DNA of 64,000 bases from NCBI GenBank assembly GCA_017303555.1, contig JAFLCN010000009.1, positions 1 through 64,000 of the forward strand, in the 5' to 3' direction. Below are positions 34,546 through 43,921 of the stretch, piece after piece. Both the position numbers and the translations under genes were made by a program. Below the pieces are notes generated by a model, which was not told the origin of the DNA, did not search any database, and saw only the letters and a program-made list of their open reading frames with translations. Within the stretch, counting starts at the first letter, position 1. Every line of letters begins with the position of its first letter. The stretch is from Planctomycetota bacterium. Its GTDB lineage: Bacteria; Planctomycetota; Phycisphaerae; Phycisphaerales; UBA1924.

Positions 34546-35100
34546 ATGGGCAGCGAAGCGGAGAATCGGGGGATGGAAAGAGATGCAGAAGCAGTTCCTG
34601 CGGAAGCGGCGGTGCTGTATCGCGACCTGAGGCGATTGGCGGCGGGGCTGCTTAGCCGCGAGAGCTCGGAGCACACGTTGCAGCCGACGGCGCTGGTACA
34701 CGAGGCGTTTTTGCGGCTGGTGAACGAATCGGGATCGGAGGGCGCGATGAACTCGCTGAGTGCGCTTGGGATTGCGACGCGGGTGATGCGGCAGGTGCTG
34801 GTGGATCATGCGCGAAAGCGGCAGGCGGAGAAGCGCGGCGGGGGCGTGAGGCCGCTGCGGCTGGAGGGCGAACCCGGCGCGGACGGGCTTGCGCCGCTGG
34901 ACATTCTGGCGTTGAACGATGCGCTCGAGCGGTACGAGCAGATGGATCCGCGTGCGGCGCAGGTGGTGCAGCTCCGGTTCTTTGCGGGGATGACGGTTCC
35001 GGAGGTTGCGCGGGTGCTGGGGATTTGTGTTTCGACGGCGGAGGAAGAGTGGCGGGTCTCGCGGGCGTGGCTGGCGAGGCAGCTCCGGAAGGGGGAGTGA
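34546..35100 (+). CDS. ECF sigma factor (TIGR02999-like, kinase-linked)
   Basis: 184 residues from ATG 34546; ATG 34573 has a better-spaced GGAG and may be the true start. Region 2 includes LYRDLRRLAAGLLSRESSEH then TLQPTALVHEAFLRLV, the form typical of the TIGR02999 ECF subfamily, plus VMRQVLVDHARKRQAEKRGG. Region 4 is AAQVVQLRFFAGMTVPEVAR then VLGICVSTAEEEWRVSRAWL. The downstream Ser/Thr kinase gene follows within 5 bases, the arrangement common in Planctomycetes, where kinase and sigma are thought to form one signalling unit. No anti-sigma factor is present here. Confidence 0.9.
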   Translation: MGSEAENRGMERDAEAVPAEAAVLYRDLRRLAAGLLSRESSEHTLQPTALVHEAFLRLVNESGSEGAMNSLSALGIATRVMRQVLVDHARKRQAEKRGGGVRPLRLEGEPGADGLAPLDILALNDALERYEQMDPRAAQVVQLRFFAGMTVPEVARVLGICVSTAEEEWRVSRAWLARQLRKGE

Positions 35101-35104
35101 AGGC

Positions 35105-37396
35105 GTGTCGAGCGGTCTGACACCCGAGCGATGGGCGATGGTGAAGGGCGTGTTCGCGGCGGCGAGGAAGGCACCGCCCCGCGATCGCGGCGCGATCGTG
35201 GCGAGTTTGTGCGATGGGGATGAAGAGTTGGTGGTGCAGGTCCACACGCTGCTGGAACACGAGAACGAGATGCCGGAACTGGAAACACCGGCGCGCCTGC
35301 TCGGTCTTTCGACGACGGATGGGGAACGCGCGACGGACGGCGCGGGCGCTGTGCTGCCGGAGCGTGTGGGGAGCTATTCGGTTCTGAGGCTGGTGGGAGC
35401 GGGCAGGTTTGGTGCTGTGTACGAGGCGGTGCAGCCCAAGACCCGGCGGGTGGTTGCGCTCAAGGTGCTCAAGCTGGGCCGGACGGGCGCGCGGGCGCTG
35501 CAGCGGTTTGAGTTTGAAGCGACGGCGCTGGCGCGGCTTTCGCACCCCGGGATCGCGCAGATCTATGAAGCGGGGGTGGACGCGGGCACGGGCGAGGCGA
35601 GGCCGTTTCTCGCGATGGAGATGGTGGGCGGCCTGGAGATTACGGCGTACGCGAAGCGTGAACAGCTTGATGTGCGGAGCCGGGCGAAGATGGTGATCGC
35701 GGTGTGCGATGCGGCGCAGCACGCGCACGAGCGGGGGATCGTGCATCTGGATCTGAAGCCGGCGAACATCGTGGTGACGCCGCAGGGCAAGCCCAAGATC
35801 GTGGATTTCGGGATCGCGATGGTGACGGACTCGACGGAAGCGGGCGGCGGGAGCCCATCTGAGCGGGGCGGGACGCTGCCGTACATGAGCCCGGAGCAGC
35901 TCGCGGGGCGGCTGGATGAGATCGACTTGCGGTCGGACGTGTACGCGCTCGGGGTGTTGCTGTACGAGTTGATCGAAGGCCGGCTGCCCCGGGAGATCGC
36001 GGGGCTGAGCTATGTCGAGGCGATTCTGCGGACGAAGGCGGGCGGGGGCTTTGTCTTTGGGCGGGGAGCGGGTGCGGACGCGGACATCGGGGCGATCGTG
36101 GCGCGTGCGACGGCGGGTGATCGCGGCGCGAGGTATCGGTCGGCGCTGGAAATGGCGATGGATCTGAGGCGGTTCCTGGAAGACAGGCCGGTCTCGGCGC
36201 GGCGTGCGACGGCGTGGTATGTCGCGCGGAAGTTTGTGAAGCGGAGAAAAGGGGCGTCGGTAGCGATGGGTGCGGGCGCGCTCGGTCTGATCAGCGCGTT
36301 CGCGTGGAGCGCGTGGTCGGGGAGAGAAGCGCGAGCGGACGCGGCGATTGCCCGCGAGCTGGTGACGCTGGTCTTGAACGAGGAAGTGGCGCGGATCGCC
36401 GACACGCAGGGGACGCAGGAGGCGCGACGTTCGTGGCTCGGGCACGTGAGGCCGAAGGTGATGGCGCTTCTGGAGCGGCACCCGGAGGACCCCGGCATCG
36501 CGCTGGTCGCGGCGCGATTGCTGGTGCTGGAGAGCGATGTGGAGCACGAATCGGCGCGGATGGATCGGGCGCTCGCGCTGCGGCAGGAAGCGATGAGCCT
36601 GCGGAGCGGGGCGACGCTGTTGGGGCTGTCGGACGAGCGGGCGTTGATGGATCGCTCGATCAACCTCGTGAAGGTCGGCGACATCTACTTTGATCGGAAG
36701 ATGGACGAGAAGGGGCGGCGGTATTACGAGCAGGCCCTGCGGATCGACGAGGAGCTGGCGGCGAGAGAGGGCGCGAGCATCGAGGCCCTGGACAACCTCG
36801 CGTGGAGCTACGACCGGATGAGGCGGTTTGCGACGACGGCGAGGGAGCGGCGGGAACTGTGCGCGAAGCAACTCGGACTGGCGGAGGAGCTTGTGCGGCG
36901 CGATCCGCATCGGGCGCTCTCGTGGACCTGCATGGCGAACGCGAGGCTGGTCGTGGCGGATGCGAGCGATGCGGGCCCCGAGCGAACGGAGAATCTTGAG
37001 AAGGCGCTCGCCGATGCGCGCCGGGCGATGGAGATCGATTCCCAGAGCCGCTCGGTCTTTCGGGCGATGATCGTGGCGCTGCGGCGGGTGATCGAATCGA
37101 GCCCGACGGACACGCCCGACGCCTCGATGCGTTCGCTGGTACACGAACTGGAGAACCTGGCGGAGCAGCTCAGGCATTCCGAACGCTGGGATATGCAGCT
37201 CTGCGGGCTGGCGCTGCTGGCGCGGATGTGCGTGGCGGAGTGCGCGATCCGCTGGGGCGATCGCGAAGATGCGGCGGACATGGTGCACGAGATCGAGGCG
37301 GTTCTGCCCGACTACCAGATTTCACTGGCGGGAAGGGCGGACGAGATGGGTGTGATGGAGCGGTACAAGAACCTTGCGTCGTCGATCGAGAAGTAA
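35105..37396 (+). CDS. transmembrane Ser/Thr protein kinase
   Basis: 763 residues from GTG 35105 (GGGGGAG 8 bases upstream). PknB-type kinase: glycine loop GAGRFGAVYE (98-107), K120 in VALKVLK, catalytic HLDLKPAN (214-221), DFG (234-236) and MSPEQLAG. HLD replaces the usual HRD, which can mark a non-RD kinase. An N-terminal 85 residues (LTPERWAMVKGVF, CDGDEELVVQVHTLLEHEN) match the segment often preceding planctomycete kinases. One transmembrane helix lies at about 382-402. The outer part is helical with TPR-like pairs (RRYYEQALRIDEELAAREG). Convergent with the giant gene at 37425. Confidence 0.9.
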   Translation: MSSGLTPERWAMVKGVFAAARKAPPRDRGAIVASLCDGDEELVVQVHTLLEHENEMPELETPARLLGLSTTDGERATDGAGAVLPERVGSYSVLRLVGAGRFGAVYEAVQPKTRRVVALKVLKLGRTGARALQRFEFEATALARLSHPGIAQIYEAGVDAGTGEARPFLAMEMVGGLEITAYAKREQLDVRSRAKMVIAVCDAAQHAHERGIVHLDLKPANIVVTPQGKPKIVDFGIAMVTDSTEAGGGSPSERGGTLPYMSPEQLAGRLDEIDLRSDVYALGVLLYELIEGRLPREIAGLSYVEAILRTKAGGGFVFGRGAGADADIGAIVARATAGDRGARYRSALEMAMDLRRFLEDRPVSARRATAWYVARKFVKRRKGASVAMGAGALGLISAFAWSAWSGREARADAAIARELVTLVLNEEVARIADTQGTQEARRSWLGHVRPKVMALLERHPEDPGIALVAARLLVLESDVEHESARMDRALALRQEAMSLRSGATLLGLSDERALMDRSINLVKVGDIYFDRKMDEKGRRYYEQALRIDEELAAREGASIEALDNLAWSYDRMRRFATTARERRELCAKQLGLAEELVRRDPHRALSWTCMANARLVVADASDAGPERTENLEKALADARRAMEIDSQSRSVFRAMIVALRRVIESSPTDTPDASMRSLVHELENLAEQLRHSERWDMQLCGLALLARMCVAECAIRWGDREDAADMVHEIEAVLPDYQISLAGRADEMGVMERYKNLASSIEK

Positions 37397-37424
37397 GCCG
37401 GGCGTTCGCGGGCGGCGGGCCGGA

Positions 37425-40400
37425 TTACGGGCAGAGCAGCGCGTTGTAGGCGAGGACGAACTCGGTGAAGTCGGCGTCGTCCACCACCGTGTCGCCGTTG
37501 AGATCGGCCGGACAACCGGCGGGCATGCCTGGATCGGCGCAGTCCAGGATGTTGTACGCGCCGACGAAGATCGTGAAGTCGGCGTCGTCCACCATCGCGT
37601 CGTTGTTGAGGTCGCCGGGGCAGAGCCGGACGGTGGCGGCATCGCTGGTGATGGTTGAGCAGGCGCTCGAGATCATCACGCTGTACTCGCCCGTGTCGGC
37701 GCCGGAGAGGCCGGTGATGACCAGTGTGTCGGTTGTCGCGCCGGAGATGGTTGAGCCGGTTCCGGTTGGACCGTTGGTGAGCGGCGTTTCGCCCCTGCGC
37801 CACTGGAACGAGGCGTCGGACGGTCCGGCAGCGACCGAGAGAACGGCGGTGCGCGGCGAGCTCGAATCGCCGGGCTGCTGCGTGATGGTGGGGGAGAAGC
37901 CGGAAGAGGCGGAGACGAGCAGGTCGATGCGATCGGGGAGCGCGAGCGGGAGCACGCCGAGCAGGAACGGGTTGCTGTCGAAGCAGACCGAATCGAACGA
38001 TCCGGTGATGGTTGGTGCAGCGACGAACGAGGAGGCGACATCGCCGGGGAGCGGGATGTACGGGGCGGAGAACGAGCCACGGAGCGAGCCGGTGAGCGAG
38101 GCGCTCTGTGCCGCGGCGATGCGACCGAACTGGTCGGGGGCGAGGCCGGCGATCTCGACGCGGAGCGTGCTTCCTGTCTGCGAAGCGAAGGCGCCAGCGA
38201 GATTGAGCAGGGCGCCCGCGCCGAGGTCGAGCGTGCCGGAATTTGAAAGGCTGGGGAGCGCGAGCGAGCGATCGGCAAGGCGGAGCGTGCCGGCGTTGGA
38301 GGTCAGACCGGCGATGTTGGGGGTGGAAATCGATTGGCCGCGGATCGCGAACTCGGTGTTGGGTCCGATCGCGTTGATTGGGGTGCTCTGGATGGTGAGT
38401 GAGCCGTTGAGCGCGCGCCAGAATCCGCCGGTGAGCGTTTTGGTTGCGGCGGTGTAGTTCGCGATGGAGACCGAACTGATTGCAAGGGTGCCTGCGGTTG
38501 ATTCGACAACGCCCTGGTTGTTGAACGTGCCGCCGGTGTTGATGGAGAGTGTTCGACCCGGCGCGCGGGCGGCGATCGTTCCCTGGTTGATGAGCGTTGT
38601 GAATCGGGTGATTGCGGCGCTCGAAGTCTCGGTCGAATCGGGGTCGAAGCCGAGGAAGACTTCCGGGCCGATTGTGGCGCTGGTTCCGGGGCTCACGTAG
38701 AGCAGGCTGAGCGACTTGGCGTGGTCGTAGAGGATGCGGCCGACGCCCTCGATGAGCTGCGTGCCGCCGGAGACCTGGAACGGCTGGGACGAGCACGCGC
38801 CGTTTGAGATGCGGACGGCGGCGTTGTTGGCGAGGGTGAGGCCGTTCTGCACGACGACCGCGGCGCAGGGTCCGACCGTGATGTCGCTGGCGATGGTGCA
38901 GCCTTTGAGGGTGACGACTGCGTTGTTGGTGAAGGCAAAGGAGGCGCCATCGGCGGTGCTGAGCGTCGCGTTGCTCAGCGTGAGCGTGCCGAGGTTGATG
39001 GTGCCGGTGTGCGCGTTGGCGACGAGCGAGGTGCCGGGGAAGGTTCCCGCGTAGGTCAGCGATGTGTTGCTGAAGGAGTGGTTTCCGAGCGACGGGTATG
39101 TGCCGCCGATGGTCCAGTTGGAGTTGTTGACGGCGAAGGAGCCGCTGTTGGTCCAGGTGCCGCCGAGAATGAGGTTGGCGTTGTTGATGGAGATTGCGGC
39201 GGTGTTCGTCCACGCGCCGTTGAGCGTGAGTGTGGCGCCATCGCTGATGGAGAGGTTGTCCGTGAGCGAGTAGGCGCCGGCGAGCGTGAGGCCTGCTCCC
39301 GGCGCGAGGGCGAACGAGCCGAGTGGGCCGGAGAGCTTGGCGATATTGAGGCTTCCGGTGGCGATGGCAAGGTGGCCCTGGTTGATGAAGGTGCCCGCGC
39401 CGCCGATTGTGAGCGTTGCGCCGGGGCGGAGAACCTCGAGAACGCCCTGGTTGATGAGCGTGCCGGTCTCGATGTTGATCGAGGCGGCGGTTTCGGTCGC
39501 GTCGGCGTCGAAGGAGACGGTGATGCCGGGGCCGATCGTGAGCGATGCGCCGGGGGCGTTGCGGGCGTTGATGGCGTTGCCGTTCAGATCAGCCTTGATG
39601 CGGACAGAGCCGGTGCCGCCGAGGGTTTGCGATGGGCCGGAGAAGGCCAGGGCGTCGGCCTTGCAGTTGAGGTTGACGGTGACGGAGGCGTTGTTGAGCG
39701 TGAGGCCGCCGGTGATGACGGTGCCGGCGCAGGGGGAGAGCGAAATGTCGGATGAGAAGGAGCAGCCGTTGAGGTTCACGCCGCCGCCGAACTTGAAGGT
39801 GGCGCCGCCGGAGGTGGAGAAGTTCGCGTTGTTGAACGTGATGTTGCCGAGCGTGATATCGCCGGTGGAGGCATCGGCGACGATGGATGTGCCGGGGAAG
39901 GTGCCGGAAAGCGAGAGCGTGTTGGAAGTGCTGGTGTAGTTGCCGAGGGAGGGGTAGACGCCCCCGATGTTCCAGTTGGAATTTGAGATGTTGAACGTAC
40001 CCGCGTTCGACCATGTTCCGCCGAGGTAGACGGTGCCGTGGTCGGAGGAGATGACAGCGTTGTTGGTCCAGTTGCCGTAGAACTCGAGTTGGCCGCCGCT
40101 GGTGATGGCGAGGTCGGAGTCGATGGTGTAGCTGCCGCCGAGGACGAGGCGGGCGGAGGGCGTGAGGTCGATGTTGCCCAAGCCGCCCAGGAGGCAGCGG
40201 ACATCGAGCGTTCCGGCGAGAGCGCGGAGCGTGCCGAGGTTGATGAAGGAGCCGTTTCCGTTGATGTTCAGCGTCGAGCCGGGGGCGTTCGCCGTGATCG
40301 TGGAGTGGTTGGTGAGCGTGTTGCCGGTGTAGACGAGGATGGAGCCGGCGGTGCTTGCGCCCGGCGCGCCGATCGAGATGGAGATGCCGGGGCCGAAGGT

Positions 40401-42941
40401 GGCGTTGTTGTTCACGTAGAGCAGGCCGCGATCAAGGAGGATGTTGCCCGTTCCCCCGAGTGTTTGGGGCGTGCCGTTGTCGAAGTAGATGTAGGAACTG
40501 GCCGGGCTGCACGGTCCAGTGGGGGCGAAGAGGATGGTCGCGGCGTCGAGCGTGAGGCCGTTTTTGATGCGAGGCTGCGAGCAATCACCGACGACGAGTG
40601 TTCCGGCGAGGGTGCAGGCGTCGAGCGTCGGATTGCCCCGGACGAGGAAGCGGGCGTTGCCGGCGGTTTGAAGAGTTGCGTTCGTGAGCGTGACATCGGC
40701 GAGCCCGATATCGCCGGCGAGATCGGCGGTGGAGAGGCTGGTGCCGGTGAACGTTCCTTTGAGGTTGACGGTGCCGCCGGTGCGATCGATGAAGCCGAAG
40801 TCGGAGTAGGTGCCGCCGAGGGAGAGGGTTGCTCCGGTTGCGAGGGAAATGAAGCCGTTGTTGGTCCAGTTGGCCCATAGCTCGAGCGTGCCGGCGGAGG
40901 CGAAGAGCGAGCCTTCGTTGATGATGGTGCCGCCGCCGAGGAACTGGAGGGTGCGGTCGGGCTGGGAGGCCTCGAAGGAACCCTGGATGGTGAGCGTGGA
41001 GGTTTGGTCGAGGGCGACCTTGGTGTTCTGAGCGCCGGTCGCAGAAGCGAGATCGCGAACAGAGATTTCGGGACCGACGGTTGCCACCGAGTTCGGCGCG
41101 ACGCCGATCTGCGCGGTGCCGGCGCGATCGGCGAAGAGGATCTCGCCGGGGCCGGAGAGCGTTTGAGCCGGGCCGGAAAAGAGGATCTGCGTGACTTTGT
41201 TGAATTGGGTCGCACGCAGGCGGATGGTTGCGGAGTTGATGAACGTCAGGCCGCCGGTGATGGTGAGCGAGCCCTCGCCGACGACTTCGAGGTTGCCCTC
41301 GAGCGTGCAGGCGTTGAGGGAGGGGATGAACGTTCCGAAGTCCGGGCGCGCGACGAGAAAGCGGGAAGCGCCGGAAGTTTTGAGCGAGACGCTCGTGAGC
41401 GGTCCGTTCAGCGTGAGGTCGCCGGTTGCATCCGAGGCCTCGAGCGTGCTCGCGCCGTAGACGCCGGAAAGCGCGAGCGTGCCCCCGGTGCGGACGACCG
41501 TGCCGATCGAGGGGAAAGAGCCGCCGAGGACGATCGAGCCGGTTCCGGCGAGGTGGAGCGTGTTGGCGTTGGTCCAGTTGGAAACATCGATGACGAGCTT
41601 GCCTGCCAGAGCCTCGAGCGTTCCGAGATTCTGGAGCGAGCCGGCGCCGGAGATGAAGATCGTGAGTCCGGCGACGTTTGCGCCGATCAGGCCCTTGTTG
41701 ATGAGTGTGGACCCGGCTTCCACTTGGATGCGCGAGGAGGTGGAAGGCGTGTCGGAAGACGACACGAGCGAGATGCCGGGCTCGATGGTGAGGGTGACGT
41801 TGTTGCGCAAAGTAAGAGCGCGGCCATCGCCAAGGTATCCGAAGCGCTTGAAGGCGATGGTGCCGGTGCCGGAGATCGACTGGGTGCCGCCGTCGAAGCT
41901 CAGGGGATAGACGATGCAGTTGGTGCCCGGGTCCACCGTGAGCGTTGCGTTGTTGATAAACGTGAGGCCGGACGAGACCGAGATGGCTGCGCAGTTCTGC
42001 ATCGAGAGGTTGGTGCCGATCGTGCAGTTGTTGAGGATCACGCCGCCGTCGAGCACGATGGGCGCGACGTCGGGGTCTGGGGCGAGGAGCGTCGTGCTCG
42101 TCGCCGTGAAGTTCGAGAGGAGGATCGTGCCGGTGGCGGGCGTGGCTTCGAGCGTTGCGCCGGAGAAATTGCCCGAGAGGCGGAGCGTGCCGGCCGTGCG
42201 TTCGACGGGGCCGAGGGCCGCGTACGCGCCGGCGGCATTGAACTCGCCCGAGGCGTCGATCGCGATGGTGCCGCTGTTGCTCCAGAACCCGGGCTGCATG
42301 ACGATCTTGCCGCCGTCGGCATCGAGGGAGCCCTCGTTGGTGAAGGTGCCGGGGCCGGTGACGGTGAGGACCTTGCCGCCGGAGCGCGAAGCGAAGACGC
42401 CCTTGTTGGTGATGGTTGCGCCGGTGTCGGCGTAGATCGTGGCGGAGTTGATGGTCGAGGCCGCATCGAGGCGGACGGTGATGCCGGGTTGGAAGGTGAC
42501 GGCAGCGCCGGCCTGGGCGAAGATCGCGCGTCCGGTGGTGCCGCTGGTGCGGATGTGGATATCGCCGCTTCCGGTGACGGCGTGCGCGCCGGGGCCGAAC
42601 GTGAGCATGCTGCAGCTTTGGCCGCTCTCGATGATGAAGAGGGCGTTGTCTGTGAGCGCGAGATCACCGACGAGGGACAACGAGGCGCAGGACCCGAGCG
42701 TGAGCGGGCGGCCGACGGAGAGGCTCTTGACGGTGACCGGCGCGGAGACCACGATGCCGCCGGAGCCGGGCGGAATGATGCAGTCGTTGGCCGGGCCGGG
42801 GGCGATCTCGGGGGACCAGTTGCCCGCGAGACCGAACGTCGAGTTGTTGGCAGCCCCCGTCCATGTCAGGGTTTGGGCGCCGAGCGGCAAGGCGATGGCG
42901 CAGAACAAGAGGGCGGCGAGGACGCGTGGGAAGTTTGGCAT
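37425..42941 (-). CDS. giant secreted beta-repeat protein with Ig-like and dockerin-like ends
   Basis: 1,838 residues. Signal peptide MPNFPRVLAALLFCAIALPL-GAQ. The opening TLTWTGAANNSTFGLAGNWS is the G8/autotransporter-associated start seen in secreted beta-helix proteins. About 1,550 residues follow of irregular beta repeats with recurring TLTNxGxxxA, GTFTNxGxL and LxGTFPGTSL phrases, likely a long beta-helix. Near the end, TQQPGDSSSPRTAVLSVAAG...FQWRRGETPLTNG is an Ig-like domain. The final 65 residues are CPGDLNNDAMVDDADF...CPADLNGDTVVDDADF ending YNALLCP. Probably an adhesin or surface-layer component (inference). No membrane anchor or autotransporter barrel is present. Confidence 0.82.
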   Translation of the reverse strand: MPNFPRVLAALLFCAIALPLGAQTLTWTGAANNSTFGLAGNWSPEIAPGPANDCIIPPGSGGIVVSAPVTVKSLSVGRPLTLGSCASLSLVGDLALTDNALFIIESGQSCSMLTFGPGAHAVTGSGDIHIRTSGTTGRAIFAQAGAAVTFQPGITVRLDAASTINSATIYADTGATITNKGVFASRSGGKVLTVTGPGTFTNEGSLDADGGKIVMQPGFWSNSGTIAIDASGEFNAAGAYAALGPVERTAGTLRLSGNFSGATLEATPATGTILLSNFTATSTTLLAPDPDVAPIVLDGGVILNNCTIGTNLSMQNCAAISVSSGLTFINNATLTVDPGTNCIVYPLSFDGGTQSISGTGTIAFKRFGYLGDGRALTLRNNVTLTIEPGISLVSSSDTPSTSSRIQVEAGSTLINKGLIGANVAGLTIFISGAGSLQNLGTLEALAGKLVIDVSNWTNANTLHLAGTGSIVLGGSFPSIGTVVRTGGTLALSGVYGASTLEASDATGDLTLNGPLTSVSLKTSGASRFLVARPDFGTFIPSLNACTLEGNLEVVGEGSLTITGGLTFINSATIRLRATQFNKVTQILFSGPAQTLSGPGEILFADRAGTAQIGVAPNSVATVGPEISVRDLASATGAQNTKVALDQTSTLTIQGSFEASQPDRTLQFLGGGTIINEGSLFASAGTLELWANWTNNGFISLATGATLSLGGTYSDFGFIDRTGGTVNLKGTFTGTSLSTADLAGDIGLADVTLTNATLQTAGNARFLVRGNPTLDACTLAGTLVVGDCSQPRIKNGLTLDAATILFAPTGPCSPASSYIYFDNGTPQTLGGTGNILLDRGLLYVNNNATFGPGISISIGAPGASTAGSILVYTGNTLTNHSTITANAPGSTLNINGNGSFINLGTLRALAGTLDVRCLLGGLGNIDLTPSARLVLGGSYTIDSDLAITSGGQLEFYGNWTNNAVISSDHGTVYLGGTWSNAGTFNISNSNWNIGGVYPSLGNYTSTSNTLSLSGTFPGTSIVADASTGDITLGNITFNNANFSTSGGATFKFGGGVNLNGCSFSSDISLSPCAGTVITGGLTLNNASVTVNLNCKADALAFSGPSQTLGGTGSVRIKADLNGNAINARNAPGASLTIGPGITVSFDADATETAASINIETGTLINQGVLEVLRPGATLTIGGAGTFINQGHLAIATGSLNIAKLSGPLGSFALAPGAGLTLAGAYSLTDNLSISDGATLTLNGAWTNTAAISINNANLILGGTWTNSGSFAVNNSNWTIGGTYPSLGNHSFSNTSLTYAGTFPGTSLVANAHTGTINLGTLTLSNATLSTADGASFAFTNNAVVTLKGCTIASDITVGPCAAVVVQNGLTLANNAAVRISNGACSSQPFQVSGGTQLIEGVGRILYDHAKSLSLLYVSPGTSATIGPEVFLGFDPDSTETSSAAITRFTTLINQGTIAARAPGRTLSINTGGTFNNQGVVESTAGTLAISSVSIANYTAATKTLTGGFWRALNGSLTIQSTPINAIGPNTEFAIRGQSISTPNIAGLTSNAGTLRLADRSLALPSLSNSGTLDLGAGALLNLAGAFASQTGSTLRVEIAGLAPDQFGRIAAAQSASLTGSLRGSFSAPYIPLPGDVASSFVAAPTITGSFDSVCFDSNPFLLGVLPLALPDRIDLLVSASSGFSPTITQQPGDSSSPRTAVLSVAAGPSDASFQWRRGETPLTNGPTGTGSTISGATTDTLVITGLSGADTGEYSVMISSACSTITSDAATVRLCPGDLNNDAMVDDADFTIFVGAYNILDCADPGMPAGCPADLNGDTVVDDADFTEFVLAYNALLCP

Positions 42942-43150
42942 GATGGACCCGGATTGAGGCGGGTTCTGGCGCGGCAGGGAAACCCCCGGCCGGAAAGCGA
43001 TCGGCGTTTCAGCATACCCGAATTCGGGTGTGCGGACAACGATGCCGCGGGCGAGTGCTGGCGCGTGCTGCGCGTGGAAAACGTCTCATAATATGGGCGA
43101 TTGTGCGCCGTTTGCGCGGCGCTTCGGGCACGGGCTGGGCGTGCGGCGCG

Positions 43151-43876
43151 CTATGGGCAGAGGAGTTGGTTGTACTCGGTCACGAACGTGACGAAGTCGG
43201 CGTCGTCCACAAAGCCGTCGTTGTTGAAATCGGCGGGGCAATCTGCCGGCATGGCGGGGCTGGCGCAGTCGAGGGTGTTGTACGCGAAGAGAAAGACGAG
43301 AAAGTCGGCATCGTCTACCTGCCCGTCGCTGTTGAGGTCGGCGGGGCACGCGGCGAACAAGGTGATGTTGTCGAGATCGTCGAGCTCGATGGTGCCGCTG
43401 TCGAGGTTGTTGTCGTTGAGGTCGATGCGGATCGAGAACTCGGAAACGGCGGCGCGGATGCTGGCCGGGATGTCCCAGTTTCCTTCGCCGGGTCCGATGC
43501 GGACCGAGAGCGTGGACCAGACGCCGATGGGTGTGGCGGACTCTTCGAACTCGTACTCACTGAACTCGCCTTCTGCGTTCATCACGCGCACTGCCGCGGG
43601 GTATTGCAGTGCGCGGCCGGCGTCGGGTCGGATGTCGAAGGAGATGCGGCCGACGCGGCGCCAATCGCCCGCGAATTTTTCCGGCGCGACAGGGCGGGAC
43701 CAGCCGCCGTCCAGGTCTTGCGCGCGCAGGAAACCTCCGGGGTTGGAAAGGATGCAGGTGCGACCGGAGGGTGTCCAGCCATCGAGCCCGGAATCGAAGG
43801 TGGAGATTGCCACGATGTCCGAGGCGGAAGCCTGAAGAGCGGGCGCGAGCATGAACGCGAATAGGAGTGGTTTCAA
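43151..43876 (-). CDS. secreted laminin-B/jelly-roll-like protein with dockerin-like module
   Basis: 241 residues. Signal peptide MKPLLFAFMLAPALQASASD. The central 150 residues (FDSGLDGWTPSGRTCILSNP...WSRPVAPEKFAGDW...GRISFDIRPD...ELDDLDNITL) resemble the laminin-B-type beta-sandwich that often binds carbohydrate. The C-terminus is the double module CPADLNSDGQVDDADF...CPADFNNDGFVDDADF ending YNQLLCP. Same strand and orientation as its neighbours, about 200 bases from the giant gene. Confidence 0.82.
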   Translation of the reverse strand: MKPLLFAFMLAPALQASASDIVAISTFDSGLDGWTPSGRTCILSNPGGFLRAQDLDGGWSRPVAPEKFAGDWRRVGRISFDIRPDAGRALQYPAAVRVMNAEGEFSEYEFEESATPIGVWSTLSVRIGPGEGNWDIPASIRAAVSEFSIRIDLNDNNLDSGTIELDDLDNITLFAACPADLNSDGQVDDADFLVFLFAYNTLDCASPAMPADCPADFNNDGFVDDADFVTFVTEYNQLLCP

Positions 43877-43921
43877 GCGGGGAATCCGGTGCTTTCGCGA
43901 GAACAGAAGGGGTCGAGACGC

